A stretch of 44,652 nt of DNA from Bacteroidota bacterium (GCA_017858735.1 JAFMBH010000024.1:1-44652); one strand, 5' to 3'; numbered from the stretch's first letter, positions 34,565-44,478 are shown. Notes: generated from the letters alone by a model not told the origin. Numbers and translations are program-made.

Positions 34565-34641
34565 AATGTCCTTCGTGGGGTATCTATTCCATAAATCTTT
34601 GTGATTTTCTAAGGTTATGCCTTATGGACATTATTTTTTTT
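34565..34641 (+). terminator. Possible aroA terminator with long loop
   Basis: AATGTCC at 34565-34571 pairs with GGACATT at 34626-34632, followed by ATTTTTTTT to 34641. The 54-base interior holds further complementary segments. It lies 116 bases after the aroA stop. Confidence 0.4.
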
Positions 34642-34701
34642 AAGATTGGTTTTACAGGTCAAATTTACCCTTTCAACGGCTTGTTTGATAGAGAGTATAA
34701 T

Positions 34702-34725
34702 GGGGGAATTTTTATTACCCCCCCC
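34702..34725 (-). terminator. G/C hairpin downstream of the OmpA-family gene
   Basis: GGGGG at 34702-34706 can pair with part of the C8 run at 34718-34725 across an A/T loop, starting 14 bases after the minus-strand stop at 34739. In that orientation no U tract follows, so efficiency is uncertain. Confidence 0.35.
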
Positions 34726-34738
34726 AAAAATTTAGCTC

Positions 34739-35935
34739 TTAATTATTATTAAATGAGATAATTTTCAGTTCGACTCTTTGATTTTTTCTTCTGCCTTCCA
34801 CTGTTTCATTAGATGCTAAAGGAGATTTCTTACCATACCCCTTATACGTAAGCCTGGAACGGCTTATATTTTTGCCAACTAAATAATCAACCACCGCCTT
34901 TGCTCTGTCCGTTGATATTTTTATACAATATTCATCGGTACAAAGGCCATTTGAATGACCTCCAACTTCAATTGAAATATCAGGATTCTCCCTCAAAAAA
35001 TCCACCAAATCATTTAAAAACTGATAGGATTCTCTGGTAAAAATCGATTTATCCATTTCAAAAAATATCTTATCAATCCTTAAAGTCTGCCCCTTTTTTA
35101 AATCTGTTCTTTTAAGATTACTTATCGACGCACTTTCAATAATATCCTTTGGTTCATTTACTACCGTTGGTCCTGGAGTAGCTTCCTTCGGTTTAACGGA
35201 ATTAGAATCCTTGTTGTCCACCTTTATAGTTTCAGCTTTAACCACCACCATTTCTGGTTTCTTTTCCGTTTGAGCTACATTATCTTGAACAGAACCCTCT
35301 TTACAAACACTAACTTTAATATCCGAGAAATTATCTACCAATAAATTTCCATTATAAGGAACAAGGGTAGGTGTTTTGTAATAAGCTTCAAGAATGAGAA
35401 AAGTATAATTTTTAGAAGGTTCCAATTTAAAATTATAATCCTGCCAGCGCGTATTCGCGATCAAAGGAGATTCTGCTAATAATTCTTTTCTTTCACAAAA
35501 AGAATTTCCACCATAAATGCGAAGTTTAGCTGGGGTGGTATAGTTTGCTGTCTGGTCGGAAAGGCGACTAATGGATACATACAATTCTGAACGGCATAGC
35601 GCAATAGAAAAGGAGTAACATTTTCCTTTTTCCATCGGCTTTGGTAATTCCTGACCCACTGATTCCCAGGTATCATTATCTCTGACCACCAAACCAAGGT
35701 AAGTATTACCATTAAAGGCTGGCTTTGTAACACTAAAAATGCCACTGGGTTGAATATCGGGAGCTGATTCACCTTTAAATCCACAATCTGACCAGGCACG
35801 AGGTGCTTTTGAGTGTCTGGGCATATCTTCAAAGGAAGGATTAATAAGTTGAATAACCTCAGCCGATTCTTGACCCTTCAAACCAAAGGGAACAAAAAAC
35901 AGGCAGAGGTAATTAAACATCAAAAATTTAGACAT
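34739..35935 (-). CDS. OmpA-family outer-membrane protein
   Basis: 398 residues from the ATG at 35935, which begins a signal peptide MSKFLMFNYLCLFFVPFGLK; a longer GTG reading to 35995 is less likely. Residues about 25-205 form a beta-rich domain with INPSFEDMPRHSKAPRAW and WESVGQELPKPMEKGKCYSF, resembling carbohydrate-binding-like or jelly-roll modules. A Pro/Thr/Lys-rich linker follows. The C-terminal about 115 residues are an OmpA/MotB peptidoglycan-binding domain (FFEMDKSIFTRESYQFLNDL, VGGHSNGLCTDEYCIKISTDRAK, KGYGKKSPLASNETVEGRRK in parts), with the Asp and Arg that bind diaminopimelate. It probably links the outer membrane to peptidoglycan. Confidence 0.9.
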   Translation of the reverse strand: MSKFLMFNYLCLFFVPFGLKGQESAEVIQLINPSFEDMPRHSKAPRAWSDCGFKGESAPDIQPSGIFSVTKPAFNGNTYLGLVVRDNDTWESVGQELPKPMEKGKCYSFSIALCRSELYVSISRLSDQTANYTTPAKLRIYGGNSFCERKELLAESPLIANTRWQDYNFKLEPSKNYTFLILEAYYKTPTLVPYNGNLLVDNFSDIKVSVCKEGSVQDNVAQTEKKPEMVVVKAETIKVDNKDSNSVKPKEATPGPTVVNEPKDIIESASISNLKRTDLKKGQTLRIDKIFFEMDKSIFTRESYQFLNDLVDFLRENPDISIEVGGHSNGLCTDEYCIKISTDRAKAVVDYLVGKNISRSRLTYKGYGKKSPLASNETVEGRRKNQRVELKIISFNNN

Positions 35936-35997
35936 TTCCTGAAATTTCAAATTAGAAAGATAAGCATACAGATACTTAAACGAATAGATTGACACAA

Positions 35998-37221
35998 TTA
36001 TTGAAAAGCATTGATTCCTGTTATGTCCATTCCCGTTATTAATAGATGAATATCGTGTGTTCCCTCATAAGTAATGACAGATTCGAGATTCATAATATGA
36101 CGCATAATAGAATATTCCGAAGTAATGCCCATTCCACCATGTATTTGCCTTGCCTCTCTGGCAATCTCAATAGCCATATTAACATTATTTCTCTTGGCCA
36201 TTGAAATTTGGGCAGGTGAAGCTTCTCCTTTATTTGCCAGTGTTCCAAGTCTCCATGCTAATAATTGGGCTTTTGTGATTTCTGTAATCATTTCTGCCAA
36301 TTTCTTTTGCGTAAGCTGAAAACCACCTATGGGTCTTCCAAATTGTTCTCTTTCAATACTATACCTCAACGCTGAATCATAACAATCTAAAGCGGCACCA
36401 ATGGCACCCCATGCGATGCCATACCTCGCTTTCGACAAGCAGGAAAGAGGACCTTTTAACCCTTGAACATTAGGTAAAATATTTGCTTTGGGAACCCTTA
36501 CATTTTCAAATACTAATTCGCCGGTAATGGAAGCTCTAAGCGACCATTTCCCCTTTATCTCCGGGGCTGAAAAACCAGGCATTCCCTTTTCTACAATAAT
36601 GCCCTTTATTATTCCCTTTTCATCTTTTGCCCATACTACAGCGATGTCTGCAAGAGGTGAATTGGTAATCCACATTTTAGACCCATTCAATATCACATCA
36701 TCCCCATCTTCAACTATTTTAGTCAACATACCTGAAGGATTTGACCCGTGATCAGGTTCAGTTAGCCCAAAACAACCGATTAAATCACCGGAACCTAATC
36801 CCGGCAAATATTTTCTTCGCTGTTCCTCCGACCCAAATTTATAAATTGGATACATAACTAAAGAACCTTGAACAGAGGCCATGGAACGAATACCAGAATC
36901 TCCTCGCTCGAGTTCCTGCATTATTAGTCCGTAGGATATTTCGTCCATACCGCCACCACCGTACGCTGTAGGAATAGTAGGACCAAAAGCACCTACATTC
37001 GCCAATCCTTTGAAAAGATGTACAGGACATTTTGCAGCCTGAGCGTAGCCTTCAATGATTGGACTTACCTCTTTTTTCACCCAATCTCTGACAGCGTCTC
37101 TAGCCATCTTATGTTCTTCATCTAATAAATCGTCTATTTTATAATAATCATGTCCAGCAAAAAGATCTACCTTATTTGATATAAAAAGATCTTTTTCTAT
37201 TTCTGCAGTTGAAGCATTCAT
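35998..37221 (-). CDS. Acyl-CoA dehydrogenase, glutaryl-CoA dehydrogenase-like
   Basis: 407 residues from the ATG at 37221; the in-frame TTG at 37242 is less likely. The flavoprotein shows the FAD/substrate stretch CFGLTEPDHGSNPSGM, KMWITNSPLADIAVVWAKD, the QFGRPIGGFQLTQKKLAEM segment, RQIHGGMGITSEYSIMRH, and the catalytic base region VITYEGTHDIHLL, whose Glu position is that used by glutaryl- and isobutyryl-type enzymes. It should oxidise and possibly decarboxylate a short acyl-CoA, as in lysine or tryptophan breakdown. The gene is not embedded in a catabolic operon, so the substrate remains uncertain. The OmpA-family gene follows 62 bases later on the same strand. Confidence 0.9.
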   Translation of the reverse strand: MNASTAEIEKDLFISNKVDLFAGHDYYKIDDLLDEEHKMARDAVRDWVKKEVSPIIEGYAQAAKCPVHLFKGLANVGAFGPTIPTAYGGGGMDEISYGLIMQELERGDSGIRSMASVQGSLVMYPIYKFGSEEQRRKYLPGLGSGDLIGCFGLTEPDHGSNPSGMLTKIVEDGDDVILNGSKMWITNSPLADIAVVWAKDEKGIIKGIIVEKGMPGFSAPEIKGKWSLRASITGELVFENVRVPKANILPNVQGLKGPLSCLSKARYGIAWGAIGAALDCYDSALRYSIEREQFGRPIGGFQLTQKKLAEMITEITKAQLLAWRLGTLANKGEASPAQISMAKRNNVNMAIEIAREARQIHGGMGITSEYSIMRHIMNLESVITYEGTHDIHLLITGMDITGINAFQ

Positions 37222-37304
37222 TGGTAATTTATTAGACGTCAAAGTTAAAACTTAGTTTAATATAAATGATAAACATTAAACGATTATAATCGTTCAAAGT
37301 CACC

Positions 37305-37874
37305 TTATTTACCATTAATTATCCAATCCCACATGACTATATGCCATTTAACACCCTCGTATTCCAGCGTATCAATTATTTTGAATCCACATTTTTCATG
37401 TGCGCGAATGGACCTCGGATTTGCCTCTGATATATCTGTGACACAATAATCATATTGATTTATTAAACACTCTTTAAAAAAATTATACATTTTTGGTACC
37501 AAACCCTGCCCTCTAAAAGGTTTGGCAACGCATAGCTGCCCAACGAGAACCACTTTCGCCCCCCCTAACTTTTTCCCCTGATAGTACATTTCATCCAAAG
37601 CATCAAATAAACTATCTAATAAGGTATGCCGTCCATAAAGCTCTTTATCGGTAACCATAGCGTAACCTACCACTTTATTTTCATAAAGTGCTATAATGGA
37701 AGGCTGTATTTCGTTCATCTTTCTTAACAACTCGAGGGAATAGGAAGCAGTCACAAAGCCTTCTTTATCACTTTCTTCCCTGGAAATATTCACCAGATTA
37801 TTCGCCTCTTCCAATGCTTTTATCCCCTCAATTTCCCAATCATCTGTTACTCTTTTTATTAATACCTTCTCCAT
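37305..37874 (-). CDS. GNAT-family N-acetyltransferase
   Basis: 189 residues. The acetyl-CoA motif is VGQLCVAKPFRGQGLVPKMY (about 109-128), with the pyrophosphate-binding RGQGLV loop, followed by YCVTDISEANPRSIRAHEKCGF, the usual late GNAT helix. Residues 55-75 include IIALYENKVVGYAMV, a core strand pair. The acceptor amine is unknown; the fold alone does not tell whether it acts on a small molecule or protein. It lies upstream of the acyl-CoA dehydrogenase on the same strand, 83 bases away, and is divergent from folB with 62 bases between the starts. Confidence 0.88.
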   Translation of the reverse strand: MEKVLIKRVTDDWEIEGIKALEEANNLVNISREESDKEGFVTASYSLELLRKMNEIQPSIIALYENKVVGYAMVTDKELYGRHTLLDSLFDALDEMYYQGKKLGGAKVVLVGQLCVAKPFRGQGLVPKMYNFFKECLINQYDYCVTDISEANPRSIRAHEKCGFKIIDTLEYEGVKWHIVMWDWIINGK

Positions 37875-37936
37875 TTTGCTTTTTTGTCATAAAAAAATGC
37901 AATTAACGTAAAAAAATTATATTTACAATAAAAAGT

Positions 37937-38287
37937 ATGATTATCGCACTGGAAGGTATGCATTTTTGGGCCAAAATAGGTTACTATGAGGAGGAACAAT
38001 TGGTAGGAAATGAAATTCACATCGATGTATATGTGGACACTAAAGAAATTTATTCCGATGGCAATGACGATTTGGGTAACACCCTAAATTATGAGACGAT
38101 TTATCATCTTTGCCGACTGGAAATGAAAAAGCCGGTAAAACTTTTAGAGACAACGGCTATTAACATTCACCGGCGAATCCACTCCCAATACCAAGATAAA
38201 GGTATCGAAGTAAAAGTTCGCATTTCAAAAATTTCCCCTCCTTTAAATGGCCCGGTAGATCGCGCTTACATTGAAATAAGTGGATAA
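37937..38287 (+). CDS. folB: Dihydroneopterin aldolase
   Basis: FolB cleaves 7,8-dihydroneopterin to 6-hydroxymethyl-dihydropterin and glycolaldehyde in folate synthesis. The 116-residue product is of normal length, with IALEGMHFWAKIGYYEEEQ (catalytic Glu about 20), TLNYETIYHLC (Tyr52) and VKVRISKISPPLNGPVD (active-site Lys98). The protein is expected to form an octamer in the cytoplasm. The gene ends 10 bases before the convergent M36 protease gene, and no other folate gene is nearby. Confidence 0.93.
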   Translation: MIIALEGMHFWAKIGYYEEEQLVGNEIHIDVYVDTKEIYSDGNDDLGNTLNYETIYHLCRLEMKKPVKLLETTAINIHRRIHSQYQDKGIEVKVRISKISPPLNGPVDRAYIEISG

Positions 38288-38297
38288 AAAAATTATT

Positions 38298-41200
38298 TTA
38301 TAATTTCACCCAGCGAATTACCTTTTTAACATTTTCAGATCTCAGTTCAATTAGATACACTCCTGGCAATAAATTTCCCGTTGATAAAGTAATTTGTTGA
38401 CTGTTACCCGGATAATCCCATTTTGATTCCTGCATTATTTGTCCTGAAATCTGTGAGACAGTACAATATACCACGCCTGGTTTTTCACCTTTAACATTCA
38501 AAAATATTTCATCTACCCCTGGATTAGGATGAGCGCTCACATCAAAGGAGGACTGTTCCACGGTAGCCAAAGAAGTTTGAATACCTGTTTGAACCAGTGC
38601 ACCCCCTAAAATAGCTGTTCCACAGGCAGTTACCCCATCAGAAGCCGTCGCACAAACTGTTGCATCTATCCAATTTGCGTCCATAAACTGAATATCATCG
38701 AGCTTCCAGCCATCATAAACCTGTGGTTCTTCTGTACCTTCAAGTGATTGAACAAAACGCCAGCGCAAATTTAATTTTTCATTTTTAAATGGAGAGAGAT
38801 TAACCACGGTTGATTCAAATTGATTAGACTCACCCCAAAACGCTCTGGTTATGAAACCAACGGTTCTTGGATTTAATCGCCCGTCATAACCCTTTCTTAC
38901 AAACAATGAATCAGGCATAGGTAACCAGGTTGTACCTTCATTTAATGAGTACTCCAAAAATCCTCCATCCTTTCCTGGATCTATTTCGTATAGGTGATAA
39001 AATGTTAGCGTTGGATTTAAAGTACCTTGAATAATGGGTTGGTTTTTCAATCTAAGTTTTGCATCTGTGGCATCCTTACCATTTGAAATCGCCCAGCTAA
39101 ACTGACCACTTACAGCATTATCTGTTTTTAATGTCCATAAATCCTTACTTCCCGAGGTAGCCTCGGTCAACCAATTTCCTTCGCCACCCTCCAGTTCATC
39201 TAAAAATAATCTTTTTGAAAACTTTACGTTATTGGTTATCATTTTATAAAAAAGGACTAACGATTCGTTTATATTTAGGTCCGATGTTGAAAAAGTTAGA
39301 ACATCACCCTGTAAAATAACACTTCTTCCCCCCTGAAGACTACCCGTAATATAAGTACAACCCTGAGGAATAAAATCTTTAAATTTAAGATTATTTGCTG
39401 CTTTCAGCTGATGGTTAACCAGGGTTATTTTAACTGTAAGGGTATCTCCTGGTTGAATTAATTTAGGTGATATTTCCTTTTCAATTTTCAATGTTTTAAG
39501 ACAACTAGGGAGCAGATCAAAGCTTTGAGTATTATCATTTCTATTGGTTGTGGAGCCTTGTTTAGCATTATGGCCAAGTCCCCTTCTGGCAAAAACCTCC
39601 CAAAGTAAACATTCATTTTCACCTTTATTATTGATGATATCAGCGGCAAAAATAGCATCCCGACCATCTAAAAATCCAGGATTACAATTTTGCAACTTCA
39701 TACCATCCATAACCAGTTGAATCGCTTTATTATTCCCCCCTTTTCCATTTACAATATCGGGGTCAAAGCCATATTTATCCGCCATTTTCCAATATAAATC
39801 CCAAAGCGTTGAGGCCCACACTTCTCCTAATGGATGCGGTGCCGTGGTACCAATGACGTCATCATAGGTTTGATTATTTATTGAAAAATCAGTAGAATAG
39901 GTTTGTCTTCTAATTCCCTTTGAATTATTATCAGAATAATCACCGATGGGAATGCCTTTTTTCCCGTTATCCCCTGGTTTAGTTGCAGTGACCATTGTAA
40001 AAAAGTCGCTCCATCCTTCCCCCATTTGTTCATCATTATTAAGGCAACTTGTAAAAGATGGACCACCAGTTAGTCTGTTAGAAATACCATGGCCATATTC
40101 ATGAGCAACAATTCCATTATCAAAATTAGCATCTCTTATGACAATATCATTGGCATTAGCTTGTAATGTAGCCCTAACAGTTTGTCCTGATTTCAAAGCA
40201 TTTTTTATGGCATTACCACTTGAAGAGGGTAACATCACCACCGGAATCTTAGGCAAAGGAGCAGTACCATCACTACCCATTGTTATAATATCATTTGACG
40301 TATTTACTACCAGAACAGCCAGTGCTCCAGCCTCTTCAGCTTTAATTACCTTTTCTTTAAACTTACAGGTACCGCGATCAACGACCAGTATTTTACCTCT
40401 TATAGCCGCAGCATTAGTCAATGTCCCACAAGCCAATGCAGATGAAACTGAGTCTTGCGCAACAATTAAAATACCAGTAATAGGATTACTACTAATGATA
40501 GGGCCGAAAGTAGCCAGGCCAACATTGTAGGTAGTAGCTAAATTCGCTGGCATATTCACTGTAAACACTTTACCCTCACCGGGCATCCATAAATACATTT
40601 GCATTCGTCCACTGGCACCATCGGGCGGCGTTGAAAAATTGGCGTTATTAAATCCACTGGCATCCTGACCCTCCGCTTTTACAGGATCCCCTGCTTTACC
40701 AGATTTTCCGTATAGGTTTTGTTGAAAATTCCCCGCTTCCTCATTGAACCCGTACCTATACGTGAAATCATGCATAAAATTATTCATGTAAAATAGCTGT
40801 GTCACCGCCGCATCCTGATAATTGTCAGGTGTTTTTGAGATATCAAATGGAAAATCAAAAACAAGACCGGAGCCCCCTTCAATGGTTTTTTCGTCGGGAC
40901 TATTATCCGCGTCTCTATCTAAATATGCATACACATTATTTCCTCTCGTGATAGTATATTCTGCCCCAGGTATTCCGTTGGTATCATGCCATCCAAAAGG
41001 AGAAGAAATCATATCTGAGGGATCATTCAGTAATACACGTTGCCCTTCTAAGGGGGAAGACAAATAATAAGGGAACACTCTGTAACTACCTTTATTTAGC
41101 AAGCTAAAAGAATGATAATCAGATGTATTTTCTCTGTTATTTGATTGAGGTAACTTTTTAGAATGTTCCTCATGATTACAAAAAAGAGTATAATTTTCTT

Positions 41201-41825
41201 TCAACAGTACCTTTCCAGTATGAGCATCTATTTTATACACCCAATAATCTGGTGAATTGGGATGATCCAATGGTACTTCCCATGCCAGTTTTAACTTACC
41301 ATTTAATTCTTGAACAAAAACTAAAAAAACTGATATTTCTGATTTACTCCAACTTTTTTCAAAAAATAAAAATTTTCCTTCTTTGCTATTACCCTGTGAT
41401 GTTAAATTTACGCCATCTGCCGAAATTCCCGATGCAATAGCGGCAAATCGGACCGCATCAGCGGCATTTATTCCAGGTTTATTGAATTGGGATCCCAAAA
41501 CAATTCTATCTTTTAGATTGGATAAAAACCCATTGGTGGCATAGGCTAATATACCATCACTTTTAAAATGAAAGCCAGAAATGGCTTTATCAATAGGTAT
41601 TCCATCCAGTTCTTGCTGTACATATAAATGTTCCACCGCATTATGATCGCTCGTATATTTATCCCGGACAGATAATGAACCTAAATCATAGGCCGTTAAT
41701 GGCCATTTTAAAGCTATACTTCGAACCTTCGCAAGGTCATCAACCACTTCAAATGGACTTTGAGCAAAAAGAATACATCCCTGAAGTAGAAGAAAAAATA
41801 AAGTGAATTGTCTTAAAATTTTCAT
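38298..41825 (-). CDS. Secreted M36 (fungalysin-like) metalloprotease with PA domain and type IX sorting domain
   Basis: 1175 residues from the ATG at 41825, which begins a signal peptide MKILRQFTLFFLLLQGCILF; an ATG at 41864 would lengthen it by 13. An N-terminal propeptide-like region (about 25-210) precedes the M36 domain. The zinc site HEYGHGISNRLTGG lies at about residue 575, just after a protease-associated domain inserted in the chain (KILVVDRGTCKFKEKVIKAE). Then come EQMGEGWSDFFT (third ligand region), an Ig/DUF11-like segment (TLTVKITLVNHQLKAANNL) and a beta-sandwich region. The last about 80 residues (HPNPGVDEIFLNV to GVYLIELRSENVKKVIRWVKL) are a Por/T9SS C-terminal sorting domain. 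The enzyme is expected to be exported to the cell surface or medium. Confidence 0.93.
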   Translation of the reverse strand: MKILRQFTLFFLLLQGCILFAQSPFEVVDDLAKVRSIALKWPLTAYDLGSLSVRDKYTSDHNAVEHLYVQQELDGIPIDKAISGFHFKSDGILAYATNGFLSNLKDRIVLGSQFNKPGINAADAVRFAAIASGISADGVNLTSQGNSKEGKFLFFEKSWSKSEISVFLVFVQELNGKLKLAWEVPLDHPNSPDYWVYKIDAHTGKVLLKENYTLFCNHEEHSKKLPQSNNRENTSDYHSFSLLNKGSYRVFPYYLSSPLEGQRVLLNDPSDMISSPFGWHDTNGIPGAEYTITRGNNVYAYLDRDADNSPDEKTIEGGSGLVFDFPFDISKTPDNYQDAAVTQLFYMNNFMHDFTYRYGFNEEAGNFQQNLYGKSGKAGDPVKAEGQDASGFNNANFSTPPDGASGRMQMYLWMPGEGKVFTVNMPANLATTYNVGLATFGPIISSNPITGILIVAQDSVSSALACGTLTNAAAIRGKILVVDRGTCKFKEKVIKAEEAGALAVLVVNTSNDIITMGSDGTAPLPKIPVVMLPSSSGNAIKNALKSGQTVRATLQANANDIVIRDANFDNGIVAHEYGHGISNRLTGGPSFTSCLNNDEQMGEGWSDFFTMVTATKPGDNGKKGIPIGDYSDNNSKGIRRQTYSTDFSINNQTYDDVIGTTAPHPLGEVWASTLWDLYWKMADKYGFDPDIVNGKGGNNKAIQLVMDGMKLQNCNPGFLDGRDAIFAADIINNKGENECLLWEVFARRGLGHNAKQGSTTNRNDNTQSFDLLPSCLKTLKIEKEISPKLIQPGDTLTVKITLVNHQLKAANNLKFKDFIPQGCTYITGSLQGGRSVILQGDVLTFSTSDLNINESLVLFYKMITNNVKFSKRLFLDELEGGEGNWLTEATSGSKDLWTLKTDNAVSGQFSWAISNGKDATDAKLRLKNQPIIQGTLNPTLTFYHLYEIDPGKDGGFLEYSLNEGTTWLPMPDSLFVRKGYDGRLNPRTVGFITRAFWGESNQFESTVVNLSPFKNEKLNLRWRFVQSLEGTEEPQVYDGWKLDDIQFMDANWIDATVCATASDGVTACGTAILGGALVQTGIQTSLATVEQSSFDVSAHPNPGVDEIFLNVKGEKPGVVYCTVSQISGQIMQESKWDYPGNSQQITLSTGNLLPGVYLIELRSENVKKVIRWVKL

Positions 41826-41953
41826 TATGCTATATTTTAAAAAATATAATCTTTGCCTATTCATAAAAGTAACGTAATAATCGCAAAAAGGATTTTTATT
41901 AATTGAATTATTATTTTTTTAGTTAACTTGTAATCATCCAAAATTCCTTTACT

Positions 41954-43597
41954 ATGAAAGCAACCCGCAGAAATTTTATCCAGACACTTGGCGCAGGCGC
42001 CATTGGATTGACCGTCCCAAAAACTTCCCTTGGAGATACCCAGCCTCATGATTTGAATATTGATGAGGACCAATTACTCCATATTGGCGATAACATTGCT
42101 ATTGCTCAAACAGAATATGGGAAGGTACGCGGTTTTATTTTACGCGGTATCCATCAATTTCTTGGCATCCCTTATGGAGCGGATACCAGTGGAAAAAACA
42201 GATTTATGCCGCCACAAAAACCTTTACCATGGAACGATATAAAGCCGACCATCTGGTGGGGTAATTCTGCTCCACAAATAATGGAAAAAAGATATGCCAA
42301 TGCATATTCATCCTTCGTTGATCATTGGAATTACGACGATGTATCTGAGGATTGTCTCAAGCTAAATATTTGGACACCTGCTTTAGATAAAGCAAATCGT
42401 CCTGTTATAGTCTGGTTACACGGGGGTGGCTTTGTAAATGGAAATGGCATAGAACAAGACGGTTACCATGGGGAAAATCTGTCAAGGATGGGAAATATTG
42501 TTTTTTGCTCCGTTAATCATCGCCTGGGTGCTTTAGGTTATTGTTGCTTGTCAAGTGTTGGTGGCCCTTTAGCCTCTGGAAATGCAGGTAACTTAGACTT
42601 GGTTGCTTCCTTAGAATGGATAAAAAATAATATTGCCCAATTTGGCGGTGACCCGAATAATGTAACCATTATTGGACAATCAGGCGGAGGTGCAAAAGTT
42701 ACCACATTAATGAATATGCCAGCAGCAAAGGGACTTTTCCATAAAGCCGTCGCTTTAAGTGGTAGTTCTTTGATAGGGGTAAATAAAGATTATGCGGAAA
42801 AATTAGGTGCAAAGGTATTGGAAGAAGCTGGCTTCAAAATAGGTGAATTTGAAAAATTGCAGCAAATGCCCTGGCTTGAATTTATTCAAATTGCCAATAG
42901 AACCGTTGCAAAATTTTCGGATGAAGCAAAAAAAATGGGGATTCAAAGAGAAGGTTTTTCACCTGTTTCTGATGGAATTCATCTTTCAAGTGAACCTTTT
43001 TTCACAGGAGGAATGTCGGAAAATATTCCTTTAATGATTAATACTACTTTTCATGAATGGACACCTTCCCGTTCTGACGCTAGTCTGGAGAAGGTAACCT
43101 GGGAAGAAATAACCGAAAAAATATCGGCCAGATTTGGTGAAAAATCCAGCCTTATTGTATCCGCTTACAGAAAACAATTCCCAACGGCTTCTCCCGTTGA
43201 AATATGGGCACTCATTTTATCCAATAGAAAAAATGCAGTGGCCACGGCAGACGCAAAATCAAAAAATGGTAAGGCACCTGTTTATGTATCCTGGTTTGGT
43301 TGGCAACCACCTTTATTTGACGGTAGAATGAGAGCTTTCCATTGTATTGATATCTGCTTTTGGTTTTATAATACCGATCTTATGTTTACCCATACTGGAG
43401 GAGGAAAACGCCCTAGAGCACTATCTACAAAAATGGCTAATTCATTCATTCAATTTGTTAAAACTGGAAATCCAAATGGAGGAGGTTTACCAGAATGGCT
43501 GCCTTACTCTGCTGAAAAAGGTGAAACTATGATATTAGATGACTTATGTCTTCTTCAAAATAATCCTGACAGTGAAGCAAGAAAATCAATGGATTAA
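41954..43597 (+). CDS. Carboxylesterase type B with twin-arginine signal
   Basis: 547 residues. The N-terminus MKATRRNFIQTLGAGAIGLT has a twin-arginine RRNFIQ motif and a hydrophobic stretch, indicating Tat export of a folded enzyme. The alpha/beta-hydrolase core shows the oxyanion region VIVWLHGGGFVNGNG, NVTIIGQSGGGAKVT with the GxSxG nucleophile, and DGRMRAFHCIDICFWF with the likely catalytic His. Family members hydrolyse carboxylic esters such as p-nitrobenzyl esters; the natural substrate is unknown. It is divergent from the T9SS protease gene with 128 bases between starts. A hairpin follows the gene. Confidence 0.9.
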   Translation: MKATRRNFIQTLGAGAIGLTVPKTSLGDTQPHDLNIDEDQLLHIGDNIAIAQTEYGKVRGFILRGIHQFLGIPYGADTSGKNRFMPPQKPLPWNDIKPTIWWGNSAPQIMEKRYANAYSSFVDHWNYDDVSEDCLKLNIWTPALDKANRPVIVWLHGGGFVNGNGIEQDGYHGENLSRMGNIVFCSVNHRLGALGYCCLSSVGGPLASGNAGNLDLVASLEWIKNNIAQFGGDPNNVTIIGQSGGGAKVTTLMNMPAAKGLFHKAVALSGSSLIGVNKDYAEKLGAKVLEEAGFKIGEFEKLQQMPWLEFIQIANRTVAKFSDEAKKMGIQREGFSPVSDGIHLSSEPFFTGGMSENIPLMINTTFHEWTPSRSDASLEKVTWEEITEKISARFGEKSSLIVSAYRKQFPTASPVEIWALILSNRKNAVATADAKSKNGKAPVYVSWFGWQPPLFDGRMRAFHCIDICFWFYNTDLMFTHTGGGKRPRALSTKMANSFIQFVKTGNPNGGGLPEWLPYSAEKGETMILDDLCLLQNNPDSEARKSMD

Positions 43598-43655
43598 AAT
43601 ATTAACTAATTAACATAAGATATCCATTATGGGTAGCATACCTGATTAAAGGTTA

Positions 43656-43685
43656 GTATCTAAAAATAATTCAATTTTTAGATAC
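43656..43685 (+). terminator. Hairpin after the esterase gene
   Basis: GTATCTAAAAAT at 43656-43667 is the exact reverse complement of ATTTTTAGATAC at 43674-43685, around a 6-base loop. The stem is 12 bp but A/T-rich, and the only U run is within the stem, so it may terminate weakly or act as an rlmB leader structure (rlmB starts at 43735). Confidence 0.55.
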
Positions 43686-43734
43686 CTTTGGGGAAATTAT
43701 AATTAATTACCGTCGGAAAAAATTAAAAAAGTTT

Positions 43735-44478
43735 ATGGAAGACAATGAGGTATCCATTATTTATGGAAGACACCCCATCTTAGAGGCTGTTGAATCTGGA
43801 AAAACAATTGAAAAGATACTATTTCAACAAGGGTTGCGGGGAGAGTTAGAAAAAGAAATCAGGCACTTATGCCGGGACCATGAAATTCCGCTTCAGGTTG
43901 TGCCAAAAGAGAGGATGAATAGGGTAGTTTCTGGAAATCATCAGGGGATTATCGCCTATACTTCACCAATTTCCTATCAGAATATAGATAGTTTACTTCC
44001 CGAAATTCTTGAGAAAAAGGAAAATCCAGTTTTTCTCATATTAGATAGTATTACCGATGTTAGAAATATTGGTGCTATAGCCAGATCAGCTGAAGTATTA
44101 GGAGCCGACGGCATCATACTTGGTATGCGGGGTACCGCACCTATAAATGGAGACGCAATAAAAACATCAGCAGGCGCACTTACCAGAATCCCCATTTGTA
44201 GAGAAAATAGTCTTGCAAATACCATTACCTATTTACAGGAGATGGGAATAATCGTAAGCGTCAGCGATTTAAAGGGCGAAAAAACGGTAGAACAATGTAA
44301 TTGGAACGAACCTACTGCCATTATTCTCGGCGCTGAAGGCAATGGAGTTCACCCAAGTTTAATTAAAGCAGCCGATCAGAAATTTATCATTCCACAACAA
44401 GGAGAAATAAATTCCCTGAATGTTTCTGTCGCCGCAGGCGTCATTTTATATGAGGTTATGCGTCAAAGAAATATTTAA
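43735..44478 (+). CDS. rlmB: 23S rRNA (guanosine-2'-O)-methyltransferase RlmB, TrmH/SpoU family
   Basis: 247 residues. The N-terminal substrate-binding domain (about 1-80) has IIYGRHPILEAVESGKTIEKI and VVSGNHQGIIAY. The SPOUT domain has the three knot motifs: ILDSITDVRNIGAIARSAEV with the catalytic Arg/Asn region, IILGAEGNGVHPSL, and INSLNVSVAAGVILYEVMRQ. RlmB-type enzymes methylate G2251 of 23S rRNA in the peptidyl-transferase loop with SAM. Related TrmH paralogues modify tRNA, so the exact target is the main uncertainty. A repeat cluster begins 7 bases after the stop. Confidence 0.9.
   Translation: MEDNEVSIIYGRHPILEAVESGKTIEKILFQQGLRGELEKEIRHLCRDHEIPLQVVPKERMNRVVSGNHQGIIAYTSPISYQNIDSLLPEILEKKENPVFLILDSITDVRNIGAIARSAEVLGADGIILGMRGTAPINGDAIKTSAGALTRIPICRENSLANTITYLQEMGIIVSVSDLKGEKTVEQCNWNEPTAIILGAEGNGVHPSLIKAADQKFIIPQQGEINSLNVSVAAGVILYEVMRQRNI

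Noticed and set aside
40138-40530. Plus-strand frame of 130 codons opposite the M36 protease gene
   Set aside because: Covers the PA-domain region of the real gene; alanine/valine-rich shadow translation.
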